Assembly (NCBI GenBank): GCA_933228675.1 | Contig: OW121742.1 | Span: 108,938,940-109,002,939, forward strand | Reading direction: 5' to 3' | From: Stomorhina lunata | Lineage: Eukaryota > Arthropoda > Insecta > Diptera > Rhiniidae | Length of the DNA stretch: 64,000 nt | Part shown: positions 25,661-39,330 of the stretch, in pieces | Layout: each line of letters starts with the position of its first letter | Position numbering within the stretch: the stretch's first letter is position 1 | Made by a program: the position numbers and the translations under genes | The notes under the pieces: generated by a model | The model's input: the letters and a program-made list of their open reading frames with translations, nothing else | What the model was told of the DNA's origin: nothing | Databases searched by the model: none

Positions 25661-28600
25661 GACGGTTCCGTTTATAAGCAAATCTATGGGCGAGTATATA
25701 ATCAAGTCTATAGATAAGTATATATTCGAGTATATAGTCGAGTCTATAGTCGAGCGTATAATCGAGTCTATAGTCGAGAATATAGTCGAGCCTTTAGTCG
25801 AGTAAATAGTCAATTCTATAGTCGAGTCTATAGTCGGATAAATAGTCCAGTTTAAGGTCAATTCTATAGTCTGGTGAATAGTCGAGTCTATAGTCGATTC
25901 TATAGTCGAGTCTGTAATCGAATATATAGTTGAGTACCTAGTCGTGTATATAATCAAGTTTATAGTCGAGTATATGGTCAACTCTATAGTCGAGTCTTTT
26001 GTCGAGTATATAGTCGAGTCAATAGTGGGGTCTATAGTTAATTCTATAGTCAAGTATATAGTCGAGTCTATTGCCGAGTATATAGTCGAGTCTATAGTCG
26101 ATTCTATAGTCGAGTATTTTAATCGAACATATAGTCGAGTACGTAGTCGTGTATATAGTCGAGTTTATAGCCGAGTCTATAGTCGAGTATATAGTCGAGT
26201 CTAAAGTCTAGTCTATAGTCGAGTCTATAATCGAGTATATAGTCGAGTCTAAAGTCGAGTCTAAAGTCTAGTCTAAAGTCGAGTCTATAGTCGATGATAT
26301 AGTCGAGTCTTATGTCTAGTCTATAGTCGAGTCTATAATCGAGTATATAGTCGAGTCTAAAGTCTAGTCTATAGTAGAGTCTATAATCGAGTATATAGTC
26401 GAGTCTAAAGTCTAGTTTATAGTCGAGTCTATAGTCGAGTATATAGTCGAGTCTAAAGTCTAGTCTATAGTCGAGTCTATAATCGAGTATATAGTCGAGT
26501 CTAAAGTCTAGTCTATAGTCGAGTCTATAGTCGAGTATATAGTCGAGTCTAAAGTCTAGTCTATAGTCGAGTCTAAAGTCTAGTCTATAGTCGAGTCTAT
26601 AATCGAGTATATAGTCGAGCCTACAGTCGAGTCTATAGTCGAGTCTGTAGTCGAGTATATAGTCGAGTCTATAGTCGAGTCTATAGTCGAGTCTGTAGTC
26701 GAGTCTATAGTCGAGACTATAGTCGAGTACAAAATCGAGTCTAGAGTCGAGTAAATAGTCGAGTCTATAGTCGAATATATAGTAGAGACAAAAGTCGAAT
26801 ATATAGTCGAGTCTATAGTCGAGTATATATAAACGAGTTAATCGTCGAGTCTTTAGTCGAGTCTATAGACGAGTATATATCCGAGCCTATAGTCGAGTAC
26901 TTAGTCGAGTCTATAGTTGTGTATGTAGTCGAATATATAGTCGAGTCTATAGTCGCGGCTATAGTCGAGTCTATAGTCGAGTATATAGTCGAGTCTAGAA
27001 TCGAGTATATAGTCGAGTTAATTGTCGAATATATAGTAGACTCTATAGTCGAGTATATAGTCGAGTATATAGTCGAGTCTATAGTCGAGTATATAGTCGA
27101 GTATACAGTCGAGTATATAGTCGAGTCTATAGTCGAGTCTATAGTCGAGTATATAGTCGAGTCTATTGTCGAGTATGTAATAGACTTTATAATCGAGATA
27201 TATAGCCGAGTCTATAATCGAGATATATAGTCGAGTCGATAGTCGAGCATATAGTCGAATCTATAGTCGAGTATATAGTCGAGACAATAGTCGAGTAAAT
27301 AGTCGAATATATAGTTGAGTATAAAGTCGAGTCTATAGTCGAGTATGTAGTCGAATATACAGTCGAGTATATAGTCGAGTCTATAGTCGAGTCTATAGTC
27401 GAGTATATAGTCGAGACAATAGTCGAGTATATAGTCGAATATATAGTTGAGTATAAAGTCGAGTCTATAGTCGAGTATGTAGTCGAATATACAGTCGAGT
27501 ATATAGTCGAGTCTATAGTCGAGTCTATAGTCGAATCTATAGTCGAGTATATAGTCGAGACAATAGTCGAGTATATAGTCGAATATATAGTTGAGTATAA
27601 AGTCGAGTCTATAGTCGAGTATGTAGTCGAATATACAGTCGAGTATATAGTCGAGTCTATAGTCGAGTCTATAGTCGAGTATATAGTCGAGTCTATTGTC
27701 GAGTATGTAATAGACTTTATAATCGAGATATATAGCCGAGTCTATAATCGAGATATATAGTCGAGTCGATAGTCGAGCATATAGTCGAATCTATAGTCGA
27801 GTATATAGTCGAGACAATAGTCGAGTATGTAGTCGAATATATAGTTGAGTATAAAGTCGAGTCTATAGTCGAGTATGTAATAGACTCTATAATCGAGATA
27901 TATAGTCGAGTCTATAATCGAGATATATAGTGGAATCTATAGTCGAGCATATAGTCAAGTCTATTGTCGAGTATATAGTCGAGTATAAAGTCGAGTTTAT
28001 AGTTGAGTATATAGTCGATTCTATAGTCGAGTATAAAGTCGAGTCTATAGTCCAGTCTATAATCGAGTAGATAGTCGAGTTTACAGTCGAGTATATTGTC
28101 TAGTCTATAGTGGAGTATATAGTCGAGTCTATTGTCGGGTTTTTGGTCGGGTATATAGTCGAGCCTATTGTCGACTCTATTGTCGAGTATATAGTCGAGT
28201 ATATGGTCGAGTCTATAGTCGTGTCTATAGTCGATTCTATAGTCGAGTAAATAGTCGAGTCTTTATTCGAGTCGATGGTTGAGTAATTGTCGAGTATATG
28301 GTCAGGTCTATAATCGAGTTTATAGTCGAGTCTATTGTCGAGTATGTAGTAGACTCTATGATCGAGTCTATTGTCGAGTCTATAGTCGAGTCTATAGTCG
28401 AGTCTATAGTCGAGTATATAGTTGAGTCGGTAGTCGAGCATATAGTCGAGTCTATAGTCGAGTATATAGTCGAGTATATAGTCAGTCTATAGTCGAGTAT
28501 GTAGTCGAATATACAGTCGAGTGTATATTGGAGTCTAAAGTCGAGTATATAGTCAGTCTATAGTCGAATATGTGGTCGAATGTATAGTTGAGCATGTAGT

Positions 28601-29365
28601 GGAGTCTATAGTCGAGTATATAGTGGAGTCAATAGTCGGGTATATAGTCGAGTCTAGAGTCGAGTATATAGTCGAGTCTATGGTCGAGTCTATGGTCATG
28701 TATATAGTCGAGTCTATAGCCGAGTATATAGTTGAGTTTTTAGTCGAATATATATTCGTGCCTATTATCGAGTATATAGTCGAATCTAAAGTCGTATTTA
28801 TAGTCGAGTATATAGTCCAGTCTATAGTCGAATGTATAGTGGTGTCAATAGTCAAATATATAGTCAAGTCAATTGTAGAATAAGAAGTCGAGTCTATAGT
28901 CTAAAGTCGAATCTATAGTCGTGTTTATTGTCGATTACGTGGTCAAGTGCTTACAAGATCGAAGCGCATGGAATCTTTGACCTTTACAGGTTATAATATA
29001 GACGCTTTAAATTAAGTACGTAGTCAAGTCTATAGTCGAGTCTATAATCGAATATATAGTCGAGTGTATAGTCGAGTCTATAATCGAATATATAGTCGAG
29101 TGTATAGTCGAGTCTATAATCGAATATATAGTCGAGTGTATATTCGAGTCTATAATCGAATATATAGTCGAGTGTATAGTCGAGTCTATAATCGAATATA
29201 TAGTCGAGTGTATAGTCGAGTCTATAATCGAATATATAGTCGAGTGTATAGTCGAGTCTATAATCGAATATATAGTCGAGTGTATATAGACTCTATAGTC
29301 GAGTATGTAATCGAATATATAGTCGAGTACGTAGTCGATATTTGAGTCGAGTATAAAAATAAGTA
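25661..29365 (-). repeat. 12-bp satellite array 4, inverted orientation, several higher-order forms
   Basis: TATAGTCGAG-type units, the same strand sense as array 3. Local multimers: 48 bp (a CTAAAGTCTAGT variant every four units, 26200-26600); 132 and 144 bp (the GAGACAAT variant at 27283, 27415 and 27559); a block of about 530 bp (TAGACTTTAT at 27181 and 27711); and 36 bp at 29041-29290. All open frames inside are repeat translations. Confidence 0.94.
29041..29290 (-). repeat. 36-bp higher-order repeat, seven copies
   Basis: Three 12-bp units (TCTATAATCGAA, TATATAGTCGAG, TGTATAGTCGAG) repeat as a 36-bp block starting at 29041, 29077, 29113, 29149, 29185, 29221 and 29257 with almost no variation, so this is a recent local amplification. 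Confidence 0.92.
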
Positions 29366-30290
29366 GTCGTGTAAAAACGTCTCTCTTGAAATTTATTTTT
29401 CATTTGTTTAAACTTTTTTCATTAGTGCTTGGGAATGATTAATATTTCTTTGTTTTGAGGGAAATATTATTTCTTTTGCAGTCCTTCTTTCCCATACAGT
29501 CCCTGAGTTCTTTCAATTTTTTTTTTTGTTCTTTATATTAAAGGCTTTTGAATTATTTTATTATAATTCTTTCAACACTTGGACTTTTCATATTAAAAAT
29601 ATTTTTTTATATATTTTTTCTTCATCTTCCCATCTAATGATGTCCCTCCATGAACAGAATTTTTTTATGCAGATTTTGTGTGTGTGGAAACAATAAAGTC
29701 ATAAATCTTTTCTGAATTTTTTGCTTTGTCTTAACTTCAGGCGGCAATAACACGGCTATTATTGCGAATACACAATTCGAAAAAAAAAAAAAAATGTTGA
29801 CTATAACCGAAAAAACCAATTTAAATCCTAAAATAAAAAAATCTCCATACGTTACAGGAGTCTTTTTTAATAATGTATTTTCACATTTTTTATATTTTTT
29901 TCTTAAACCCATAACATCGTTAAAATTCCTGCGACTCTTTTGCGCTTAAAAGTAGAAAAAATTGTATTTTTTTTTTTGGCTGAACATTTTTTCTAGAACA
30001 ATAGCCAAATTATTTTCTTTTGTTTCTTTAGTTGGTTTTTACAGGCCTCTTTTCAGGATGAGTTCTCTCATGGATTTTGTGTGTTTTTGTCTTGGAATTA
30101 CTTTGAATTAAAGCTACGAGAAGCTGCATTAAAGCACAAGCTTCTGCTATGGAGCAAAAACATTATGAAAATATGCAAAACTTTTGTTAACAACAGAAAA
30201 AGCAATTCTTGCCGTTCGCTGTGACAAAAATTTAAAATTTTTTCCTTATAAAGAAGCTTTAATGTACGATTTATTCAATAGGTTTATAAG
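29366..30290. other. non-repetitive AT-rich stretch
   Basis: Long T runs and a few 3'-splice-like TTTTGCAG or TTTTTACAG strings (29480 and 30045 regions) without matching exons. The minus-strand frame at 29634-29912 (92 codons) has no recognisable domain and is not called. Confidence 0.6.
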
Positions 30291-30769
30291 ATCAGGGGAA
30301 ATTTTCCCTATAGAAAAAATTTTACAATGAAAATTTTTCTATAGAAAAAATTTTACAAAGAAAATTTTTCTAGAGAAAAAATTTTATAATAAAAATTTTA
30401 CATGAAAATGTTCCCATCGCAAAAGTTTTACAATGAAATTTTTCTATAGAAAAATTTTTCTCATGAAAATTTTTCTATAGCAAAATTTTCCTAATGAAAA
30501 TTTTTCTATAGAAAAATTTTTCTAATGAAAATTTTTCTATAGAAAAATTTTTCTAATGAAAATTTTTCTATAGAAAAATTTTTCTAATGAAAATTTTTCT
30601 ATAGAAAAATTTTTCTAATGAAAATTTTTCTATAGAAAAATTTTTCTAATGAAAATTTTTCTATAGAAAAATTTTTCTAATGAAAATTTTTCTATAGAAA
30701 AATTTTTCTAATGAAAATTTTTCTATAGAAAAATTTTTCTAATGAAAATTTTTCTATAGAAAAATTTTT

Positions 30770-31160
30770 CCAATGAAAATTTTTCTATAGAAAAATTTTT
30801 CCAATGAAAATTTTTCTATAGAAAAATTTTTCCAATGAAAATTTTTCTATAGAAAAATTTTTCCAATGAAAATTTTTCTATAGAAAAATTTTTCCAATGA
30901 AAATTTTTCTATAGAAAAATTTTTCCAATGAAAATTTTTCTATAGAAAAATTTTTCCAATGAAAATTTTTCTATAGAAAAATTTTTCCAATGAAAATTTT
31001 TCTATAGAAAAATTTTTCCAATGAAAATTTTTCTATAGAAAAATTTTTCCAATGAAAATTTTTCTATAGAAAAATTTTTCCAATGAAAATTTTTCTATAG
31101 AAAAAAAATTTTTCCAATGAAAATTTTTCTATAGAAAAATTTTTCCAATGAAAATTTTTC
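30770..31160 (+). repeat. homogeneous CCAATG variant block
   Basis: About 12 consecutive units have CCAATG in place of CTAATG, while flanking units are all CTAATG. A single founder variant was therefore amplified locally. Confidence 0.92.
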
Positions 31161-31164
31161 TATA

Positions 31165-31196
31165 TTTCTATAGAAAAATTTTCATTGGAAAAATTT
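31165..31196 (-). repeat. single inverted 31-bp monomer
   Basis: Directly after the CCAATG block one monomer is in reverse complement (TTTCTATAGAAAA then TTTTCATTGG then A5-T3). It is an exact reverse complement of the preceding CCAATG units, giving a head-to-head foldback of about 30 bp per arm. Confidence 0.88.
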
Positions 31197-34100
31197 TTAT
31201 AATGAAAATTTTTATAGAAAAATTTTTCTAATGAAAATTTTTCTATAGAAAAATTTTTCTAATGAAAATTTTTCTATAGAAAAATTTTTCTAATGAAAAT
31301 TTTTCTATAGAAAAATTTTTCTATAGAAAAATTTTTCTATAGAAAAATTTTTCTAATGAAAATTTTTCTATAGAAAAATTTTTCTAATGAAAATTTTTCT
31401 ATAGAAAAATTTTTCTAATGAAAATTTTTCTATAGAAAAATTTTTCTAATGAAAATTTTTCTATAGAAAAATTTTTCTAATGAAAATTTTTCTATAGAAA
31501 AATTTTTCTAATGAAAATTTTTCTATAGAAAAATTTTTCTAATGAAAATTTTTCTATAGAAAAATTTTTCTAATGAAAATTTTTCTATAGAAAAATTTTT
31601 CTAATGAAAATTTTTCTATAGAAAAATTTTTCTAATGAAAATTTTTCTATAGAAAAATTTTTCTAATGAAAATTTTTCTATAGAAAAATTTTTCTAAAGA
31701 AAATTTTTCTATAGAAAAATTTTTCTAATGAAAATTTTTCTATAGAAAAATTTTTCTAATGAAAATTTTTCTATAGAAAAATTTTTCTAATGAAAATTTT
31801 TCTATAGAAAAATTTTTCTAATGAAAATTTTTCTATAGAAAAATTTTTCTAATGAAAATTTTTCTATAGAAAAATTTTTCTAATGAAAATTTTTCTATAG
31901 AAAAATTTTTCTAATGAAAATTTTTCTATAGAAAAATTTTTCTAATGAAAATTTTTCTATAGAAAAATTTTTCTAATGAAAATTTTTCTATAGAAAAATT
32001 TTTCTAATGAAAATTTTTCTATAGAAAAATTTTTCTAACGAAAATTTTTCTATAGAAAAATTTTTCTAATGAAAATTTTTCTATAGAAAAATTTTTCTAA
32101 TGAAAATTTTTCTATAGAAAAATTTTTCTAATGAAAATTTTTCTATAGAAAAATTTTTCTAATGAAAATTTTTCTATAGAAAAATTTTTCTAATGAAAAT
32201 TTTTCTATAGAAAAATTTTTCTAATGAAAATTTTTCTATAGAAAAATTTTTCTAATGAAAATTTTTCTATAGAAAAATTTTTCTAATGAAAATTTTTCTA
32301 TAGAAAAATTTTTCTAATGAAAATTTTTCTATAGAAAAATTTTTCTAATGAAAATTTTTCTATAGAAAAATTTTTCTAATGAAAATTTTTCTATAGAAAA
32401 ATTTTTCTAATGAAAATTTTTCTATAGAAAAATTTTTCTAATGAAAATTTTTCTATAGAAAAATTTTTCTAATGAAAATTTTTCTATAGAAAAATTTTTC
32501 TAATGAAAATTTTTCTATAGAAAAATTTTTCTAATGAAAATTTTTCTATAGAAAAATTTTTCTAATGAAAATTTTTCTATAGAAAAATTTTTCTAATGAA
32601 AATTTTTCTATAGAAAAATTTTTCTAATGAAAATTTTTCTATAGAAAAATTTTTCTAATGAAAATTTTTCTATAGAAAAATTTTTCTAATGAAAATTTTT
32701 CTATAGAAAAATTTTTCTGATGAAAATTTTTCTATAGAAAAATTTTTCTAATGAAAATTTTTCTATAGAAAAATTTTTCTAATGAAAATTTTTCTATAGA
32801 AAAATTTTTCTAATGAAAATTTTTCTATAGAAAAATTTTTCTAATGAAAATTTTTCTATAGAAAAATTTTTCTAATGAAAATTTTTCTAATGAAAATTTT
32901 TCTATAGAAAAATTTTTCTAATGAAAATTTTTCTATAGAAAAATTTTTCTAATGAAAATTTTTCTATAGAAAAATTTTTCTAATGAAAATTTTTCTATAG
33001 AAAAATTTTTCTAATGAAAATTTTTCTATAGAAAAATTTTTCTAATGAAAATTTTTCTATAGAAAAATTTTTCTAATGAAAATTTTTCTATAGAAAAATT
33101 TTTCTAATGAAAATTTTTCTATAGAAAAATTTTTCTAATGAAAATTTTTCTATAGAAAAATTTTTCTAATGAAAATTTTTCTATAGAAAAATTTTTCTAA
33201 TGAAAATTTTTCTATAGAAAAATTTTTCTAATGAAAATTTTTTTATAGAAAAATTTTTCTAATGAAAATTTTTCTATAGAAAAATTTTTCTAATGAAAAT
33301 TTTTCTATAGAAAAATTTTTCTAATGAAAATTTTTCTATAGAAAAATTTTTCTAATGAAAATTTTTCTATAGAAAAATTTTTCTAATGAAAATTTTTCTA
33401 TAGAAAAATTTTTCTAATGAAAATTTTTCTATAGAAAAATTTTTCTAATGAAGATTTTTCTATAGAAAAATTTTTCTAATGAAAATTTTTCTATAGAAAA
33501 ATTTTTCTAATGAAAATTTTTCTATAGAAAAATTTTTCTAATGAAAATTTTTCTATAGAAAAATTTTTCTAATGAAAATTTTTCTATAGAAAAATTTTTC
33601 TAATGAAAATTTTTCTATAGAAAAATTTTTCTAATGAAAATTTTTCTATAGAAAAATTTTTCTAATGAAAATTTTTCTATAGAAAAATTTTTCTAATGAA
33701 AATTTTTCTATAGAAAAATTTTTCTAATGAAAATTTTTCTATAGAAAAATTTTTCTAATGAAAATTTTTCTATAGAAAAATTTTTCTAATGAAAATTTTT
33801 CTATAGAAAAATTTTTCTAATGAAAATTTTTCTATAGAAAAATTTTTCTAATGAAAATTTTTCTATAGAAAAATTTTTCTAATGAAAATTTTTCTATAGA
33901 AAAATTTTTCTAATGAAAATTTTTCTATAGAAAAATTTTTCTAATGAAAATTTTTCTATAGAAAAATTTTTCTAATGAAAATTTTTCTATAGAAAAATTT
34001 TTCTAATGAAAATTTTTCTATAGAAAAATTTTTCTAATGAAAATTTTTCTATAGAAAAATTTTTCTAATGAAAATTTTTCTATAGAAAAATTTTTCTAAT

Positions 34101-34690
34101 GAAAATTTTTCTATAGAAAAATTTTTCTAATGAAAATTTTTCTATAGAAAAATTTTTCTAATGAAAATTTTTCTATAGAAAAATTTTTCTAATGAAAATT
34201 TTTCTATAGAAAAATTTTTCTATAGAAAAATTTTTCTAAGGAAAATTTTTCTATAGAAAAATTTTTCTAATGAAAATTTTTCTATAGAAAAATTTTTCTA
34301 ATGAAAATTTTTCTATAGAAAAATTTTTCTAATGAAAATTTTTCTATAGAAAAATTTTTCTAATGAAAATTTTTCTATAGAAAAATTTTTCTAATGAAAA
34401 TTTTTCTATAGAAAAATTTTTCTAATGAAAATTTTTCTAATGAAAATTTTTTTATAGAAAAAATTTTCTAATGAAAATTTTTCTATAGAAAATTTTTTCT
34501 AATGAAAATTTTTCTATAGAAAATTTTTTCTAATGAAAATTTTTCTATAGAAAATTTTTTCTAATGAAAATTTTTCTATAGAAAATTTTTTCTAATGAAA
34601 ATTTTCTATAGAAAATTTTTCTAATGAAAATTTTTCTATAGAAAATTTTTTCTAATGAAAATTTTTCTATAGAAAATTTTTTCTAATGAA

Positions 34691-35335
34691 AGTATTTACT
34701 GAAATACCAAAGTACTTTTTACAGTACAAAAGTAAGAACTGTTTTCAGTTTTGCCTCACAATTTGGTCTTTGTCTTGAAGTAATTTACCCTTAATAGGAC
34801 TCTTTAAACTAAAAGACTTAATTCAAAAATGAACATATTTTTTTAAACAATGAACATTTTTTTCGACTTTACAATAAGTATTTGGCAGTCCTCGGCAGCA
34901 GAAAAAGCCTTATAATATCCCGCATGCAAATTTTAATGCATGAATCTTTTTTCCATATTTCAACGCCATTAAGTGGTTGCCAGGAATGGGACGAAAATGA
35001 AGTAATTCTGCTCTTTGCTTATTTATTTCTGTTGTTTTTTTTTTGGACTCTGGAACGCAATGCGACATTTTCTCTAGAAAAAAAAATAGCGAAAGAAACA
35101 AAGGAAATTCATTTGGAAAATGTAAATGGAAGTTTTAACAAAAGTATTTAACAAGTAGAAAAATGCAGCATTAAATTTAATAGGCTACCAGCCAAAGTTC
35201 CAAGAACAAAAGTTTTGCAAATTATTTATTTTTTGGAGAAAAATCTTAAGGGAAGTATTTAAAAAGCTTTTAAGGAAAAGAAAATTGGTTGAAAAGTTTT
35301 AGGGAAAGAATTCAATTATTTGAAATTTGAGCAAA
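34691..35335. other. non-repetitive stretch
   Basis: Separates the 31-bp array from the roughly 300-bp satellite. The overlapping open frames 34882-35151 (plus) and 34910-35101 (minus) have no recognisable domain; neither is called. Confidence 0.55.
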
Positions 35336-38300
35336 ATAATCATTTTTAACGCCCCTTTTAGAGGGCGTGACTATAATTGAAATAAATAAATTTTTGGGAA
35401 ATTGAACCTTAATTTTATTTTTTAGTCTACTTTTATGAGAATGGACCATCTGAATTTTACACTTCTATAGAAAAAATGTGGATTTTTCATGGTAATGCAA
35501 AAAGTAATGCATGTGGTTGGGGTGGGATTTAAAAGGCTTTTAGGTAGTTGAGGACAAGGAAATTTGTTAGGAAGTTTTAGGGAACATCTCAGCTAATAAA
35601 TTTAAAATTCAAGTAATGAAGTTTAAGTAAATTTTTATTAACGCCCTTTTTGTGGGCATGGCTTCAATTTAATAAAAAAAAACTGATAAAATTAACCAAG
35701 GTTTTCTAAAATGTATATTTGTCAATCCATTACTCTAAAAATCGATTTTCTGAATCTTACATTTCTGTCAAAAAATGTTTGATTTTATCAAGGTAATGCA
35801 AAAAGTAATGCCTGTGGCTGGGCTAGTATTTAAAAGGGTTTTACGGAATTGAACTGCAAGGAAATTAGTTAGAAAGTATAAGGGAACAATTAAATATATA
35901 AATTTAAAATTTTAGTAATGAAAAGTTAAAGTGAATTTTAATTAAAGCCCACTTAAGAGGGCGTTACTTCAATTACATTAAAGGAAACTTTAAAAATTTT
36001 ACAAGGGTTTCTAAAATGTATATTTTTGAATCCATTACTCTTAAATCTATTTTTCTGGATCTTACGTTTCTGTCAAAAATTGTTTGATTTTATTAAAGTA
36101 ATGCAAAAAGTAATGCCATTGGTTGGGCAGTATTTAAAAGACTTAGATTGTAGAGGGCAAGGAAATTAGTTAGAAAGTTTTAGGGAACAATTAAATTAAT
36201 TAGTTTAAAATTTAAGTAATGAAAAGTTTAAGTGAATTTATATTAACGCCCCTTAAAGAGGGCATGGCTTCAATTATATTAAAAAACTTGACAAGGTTTT
36301 CTAAAATGTATATTTGTCAATCCATTACTCTAAAAATGGATTTTCTGGATCTTACATTTCTATCAAAAAATGTTTGATTTTATTAAGGTAATGCAAAAAG
36401 TAATGCCTTAATTAATGTAATTAATTTAAAATTTTAGTAATGAAAAGCTTAAGTGCATTTTTATCAAAGCCCATTTAAGAGGTCGTGACTTCAATTATAT
36501 TAAGGGAAATTTAAAAAATTTGACAAGGTTTTCTAAAATGTATATTTGTCAAACCATTACTCTAAAAATGCATTTTCTGGATCTTAAATTTTTGTAAAAA
36601 AATGCTTGGTATTAATAAGGTAATGCAAAAAGTAATGCCTATATTTGGGGTAGTATTTAAATACTCTTTATGGGAATTGAGGGCAAAGAAATTGGTTAGA
36701 AAGTTTAAGGGAACAATTAAATATATAATATTAAAATTTTAGTAATGAAAAGCTTAAGTGAATTTTTATTAAAGCCCATTTAAGAGGGCTTGGCTTTAAT
36801 TATAGTAAAGAAAACTTATAAAAATTGACAAGGTTTTCTAAAATGTATATTTGTTAATCCGTTACTCTAAAACTTGACTTTTTGGATCTTACATTTTTGT
36901 CAAAAAATGCTTGATATTATTTAGGTAATGCAAAAAGTAATGCCTGTGGTTGGGGTAGTATTTAAAAGGCTTTAAGGGAGTTGAGGGCAAAAAAATTAGT
37001 TAGAAAGTTTTAGGGAACAATTAAATATACAAATTTAAAACTTTAGTAATGAAAAGTTAAAGTGAATTTTAATTAAAACCCATTTAAGAGGGTGTGGCTT
37101 CAATTATATTAAAGAAAACTTTTAAAATTTGACAAGGATTTCTTTAATGTTTATTTGTTAATCTATTACTCTAAAAATGGATTTACTGGATCTTACATTT
37201 CTGTCAAAAAATGTTTCATTTTATTGAAGTAATGCAAAAAGTAATGCCTGCGATTAGTGCAGTATTTAAATGGCTTTTAGGAAATTTGGGTGTAAGGAAA
37301 TTAGTTAGAAAGCTTAAATTAATTAATTTTAAATTTTAGTAATGAAAAATTTAGGTGAATTTTTATTAACGCCCATTTAAGAGGGCGTGGCTTAATATTA
37401 TAATAATTGAAACTAATGAAATTAAAGGAGTTTTTGTTTAGTTTTTATTTGCTATACCTTTTAGTTTTTGATTTTTCATTTTTAACAAATAGTAGTGGAT
37501 TTAATCAAGGTACAAAAAGTAATGCAAGTAGTTTATTATGCCTTTAGCTTATATTAATTGTCGTATAAGTTAAAGGAATAACAAATGTATAAGAAACTTG
37601 AAAGCTTTTTTAGTAATTTATTTATTGTCGTATTAATCTCTTTTAACGCCCCTTTAAGAGGGCGTGGTTTTGATTATTATAAATAAAACTAATGAAATTG
37701 AAGAAGGTTTGGTTTACTTTATATTTGTTAGTCTTTTCGACTGAAAATGGGCCTAGTGGATTTTTAATTTTGAACAAAAAATAGTTGATTTTTTTTCAAG
37801 GTAATGCAAAAAGTAATGCATGTGATTTATTAAGGTTTTGACTCATATTAATTGAGATTTAATTTAATTTAATGAAAAATTTAAGAAAATTTAAGGCTTT
37901 CTGATTTTGAATAGATATTATATTAGTATTAATACTTCTTAACGCCCTTTTAGAGGGCGTGGTTTCAATTATAATAAATTAAAGTAATGAAATTGAAGGA
38001 GGTTTGGTTAGGTTTAATATGTATTAATCTTTTCCGCTTTAAATTAACCTTCTGGATTTTTAATTTTTTGCAAATAATTATTGTTTTAGCCAAAGTAATG
38101 CAAAAAGTAATGCATGTGGCTTATTATGCCTAAAACTCATATTAATTGACTTTTAAGTTAAAGAAATGAACAATTTATACTAATTTTATTATCTTAAATT
38201 AAGAAACTTTAAAGATTTTTAACTTTTTTACCTTTTCTAACGCCCTTTTAGTAGGCATGGTTTTAATTATAACAAACGAAACTAATGAAAATAAAAGGGG

Positions 38301-39330
38301 TTTAGTTTAGTTTATATTTCTTATTCTTGTTGTACTGAAAGTGGACCTTTTGGATTTCAATTATTAACCAATAATATTAGTTTTTTACAAAATAATGCAA
38401 AAAGTAATGCATGTGATTTATAAGGGTTTTAACTCATACTTATTAACTTTAAAGGAATGACAAATTTAAGAAACTTTAAAACTTTCTGACTTTGTATAGA
38501 TTTTCTATTCGTATTTATACTTCTTAACGCCCTTTAAGAGGGCGTGGTTTCAATTGTAATAAATTAAACTAATAAAATTGAATTAGGTTTTTTTAGGTTT
38601 AATATATATTAATCTTTTCCGCTTTAAATAAACCCTCTGGATTTTTAATTTTTTGCAAATAATTATTGTTTTAGCCAAAGTAATGCAAAAAGTAATGCAT
38701 GTGGCTTATTATGCCTAAAACTCATATTAATTGACTTTTTACGTTAAAGGAATGAACAATTTATACTAATTTTATTATCTTAAATAAGGAAACTCTAAAC
38801 ATTTTTAAATTTTAATGAATACTCTATTCTTATTTACCTTTTCTAACGCCTTTTTCGTGGGCATGGTTTTAATTATAACAAACGAAACTAATGAAATTGA
38901 AGGGGGTTTAGTTTAATTTATATTTCTTATTCTTTTTGTACTGAAAGCGGATCTTTTTTAACAAATAATAGTTGTTTATTTTTCAAGGTAATGCAAAAAG
39001 TAATGCATGTGGTTTATAATGGTTTTAACTCATATTAATTAATTTTTAAGTTAAAGGAATAAAACTTTAAAGCTTTCTGACTTTTACTAAATATTCTATT
39101 CCTATTAATTCTTTTGAACGCCCATTAAGAGGGCGTGGTTTCATTTTTAACTAATGGAATTTAAGGAGTTTTAGTTTACTTAATATTTGTTATTCATTTT
39201 AGCTTAAAATTTAATTTCTGGATTTTTTCTTTTTGATAGATAATAGCTTATTAAATCAAGATAATGCAAAAAGTAATGCATGTGGTTAATTATACTTTTA
39301 ACTTATATTAAATCTGTTTTTACGACAAAG
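35336..39330 (+). repeat. about 300-bp satellite, roughly 14 copies
   Basis: TAATGCAAAAAGTAATGC (or near variant) occurs near 35492, 35794, 36099, 36389, 36621, 36926, 37230, 37511, 37802, 38096, 38393, 38681, 38989 and 39262, mostly 273-308 bp apart with one 232-bp copy. Each monomer also has an imperfect palindrome ACGCCC-(7-9 nt)-GGGCGT upstream. Sequence between the boxes is much more variable. Copies before about 37380 form one subtype and later copies another. Confidence 0.92.
37980..38760 (+). repeat. dimeric higher-order copies of the 300-bp satellite
   Basis: The segment around 38011-38165 is nearly identical to 38596-38752 (585 bp apart), while the intervening monomer differs. An A-B dimer was therefore amplified at least once. 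Confidence 0.75.

Larger units (their letters stand above)
30291..34690 (+). repeat. 31-bp satellite array (CTAATG subtype), second large block
   Basis: Same unit and orientation as 13146-17320. The interior is very uniform. The left edge (30291-30440) and right edge (34440-34690, with A4-T6 variants) are degenerate. Local half-unit slippage is visible: 16-bp CTATAG-only units at 31311-31350, and 15-bp CTAATG-only units near 32880-32900. Confidence 0.95.

Noticed and set aside
34882..35151. 89-codon plus-strand frame
   Set aside because: No domain recognised, overlapping minus-strand frame open, and no splice or regulatory evidence.
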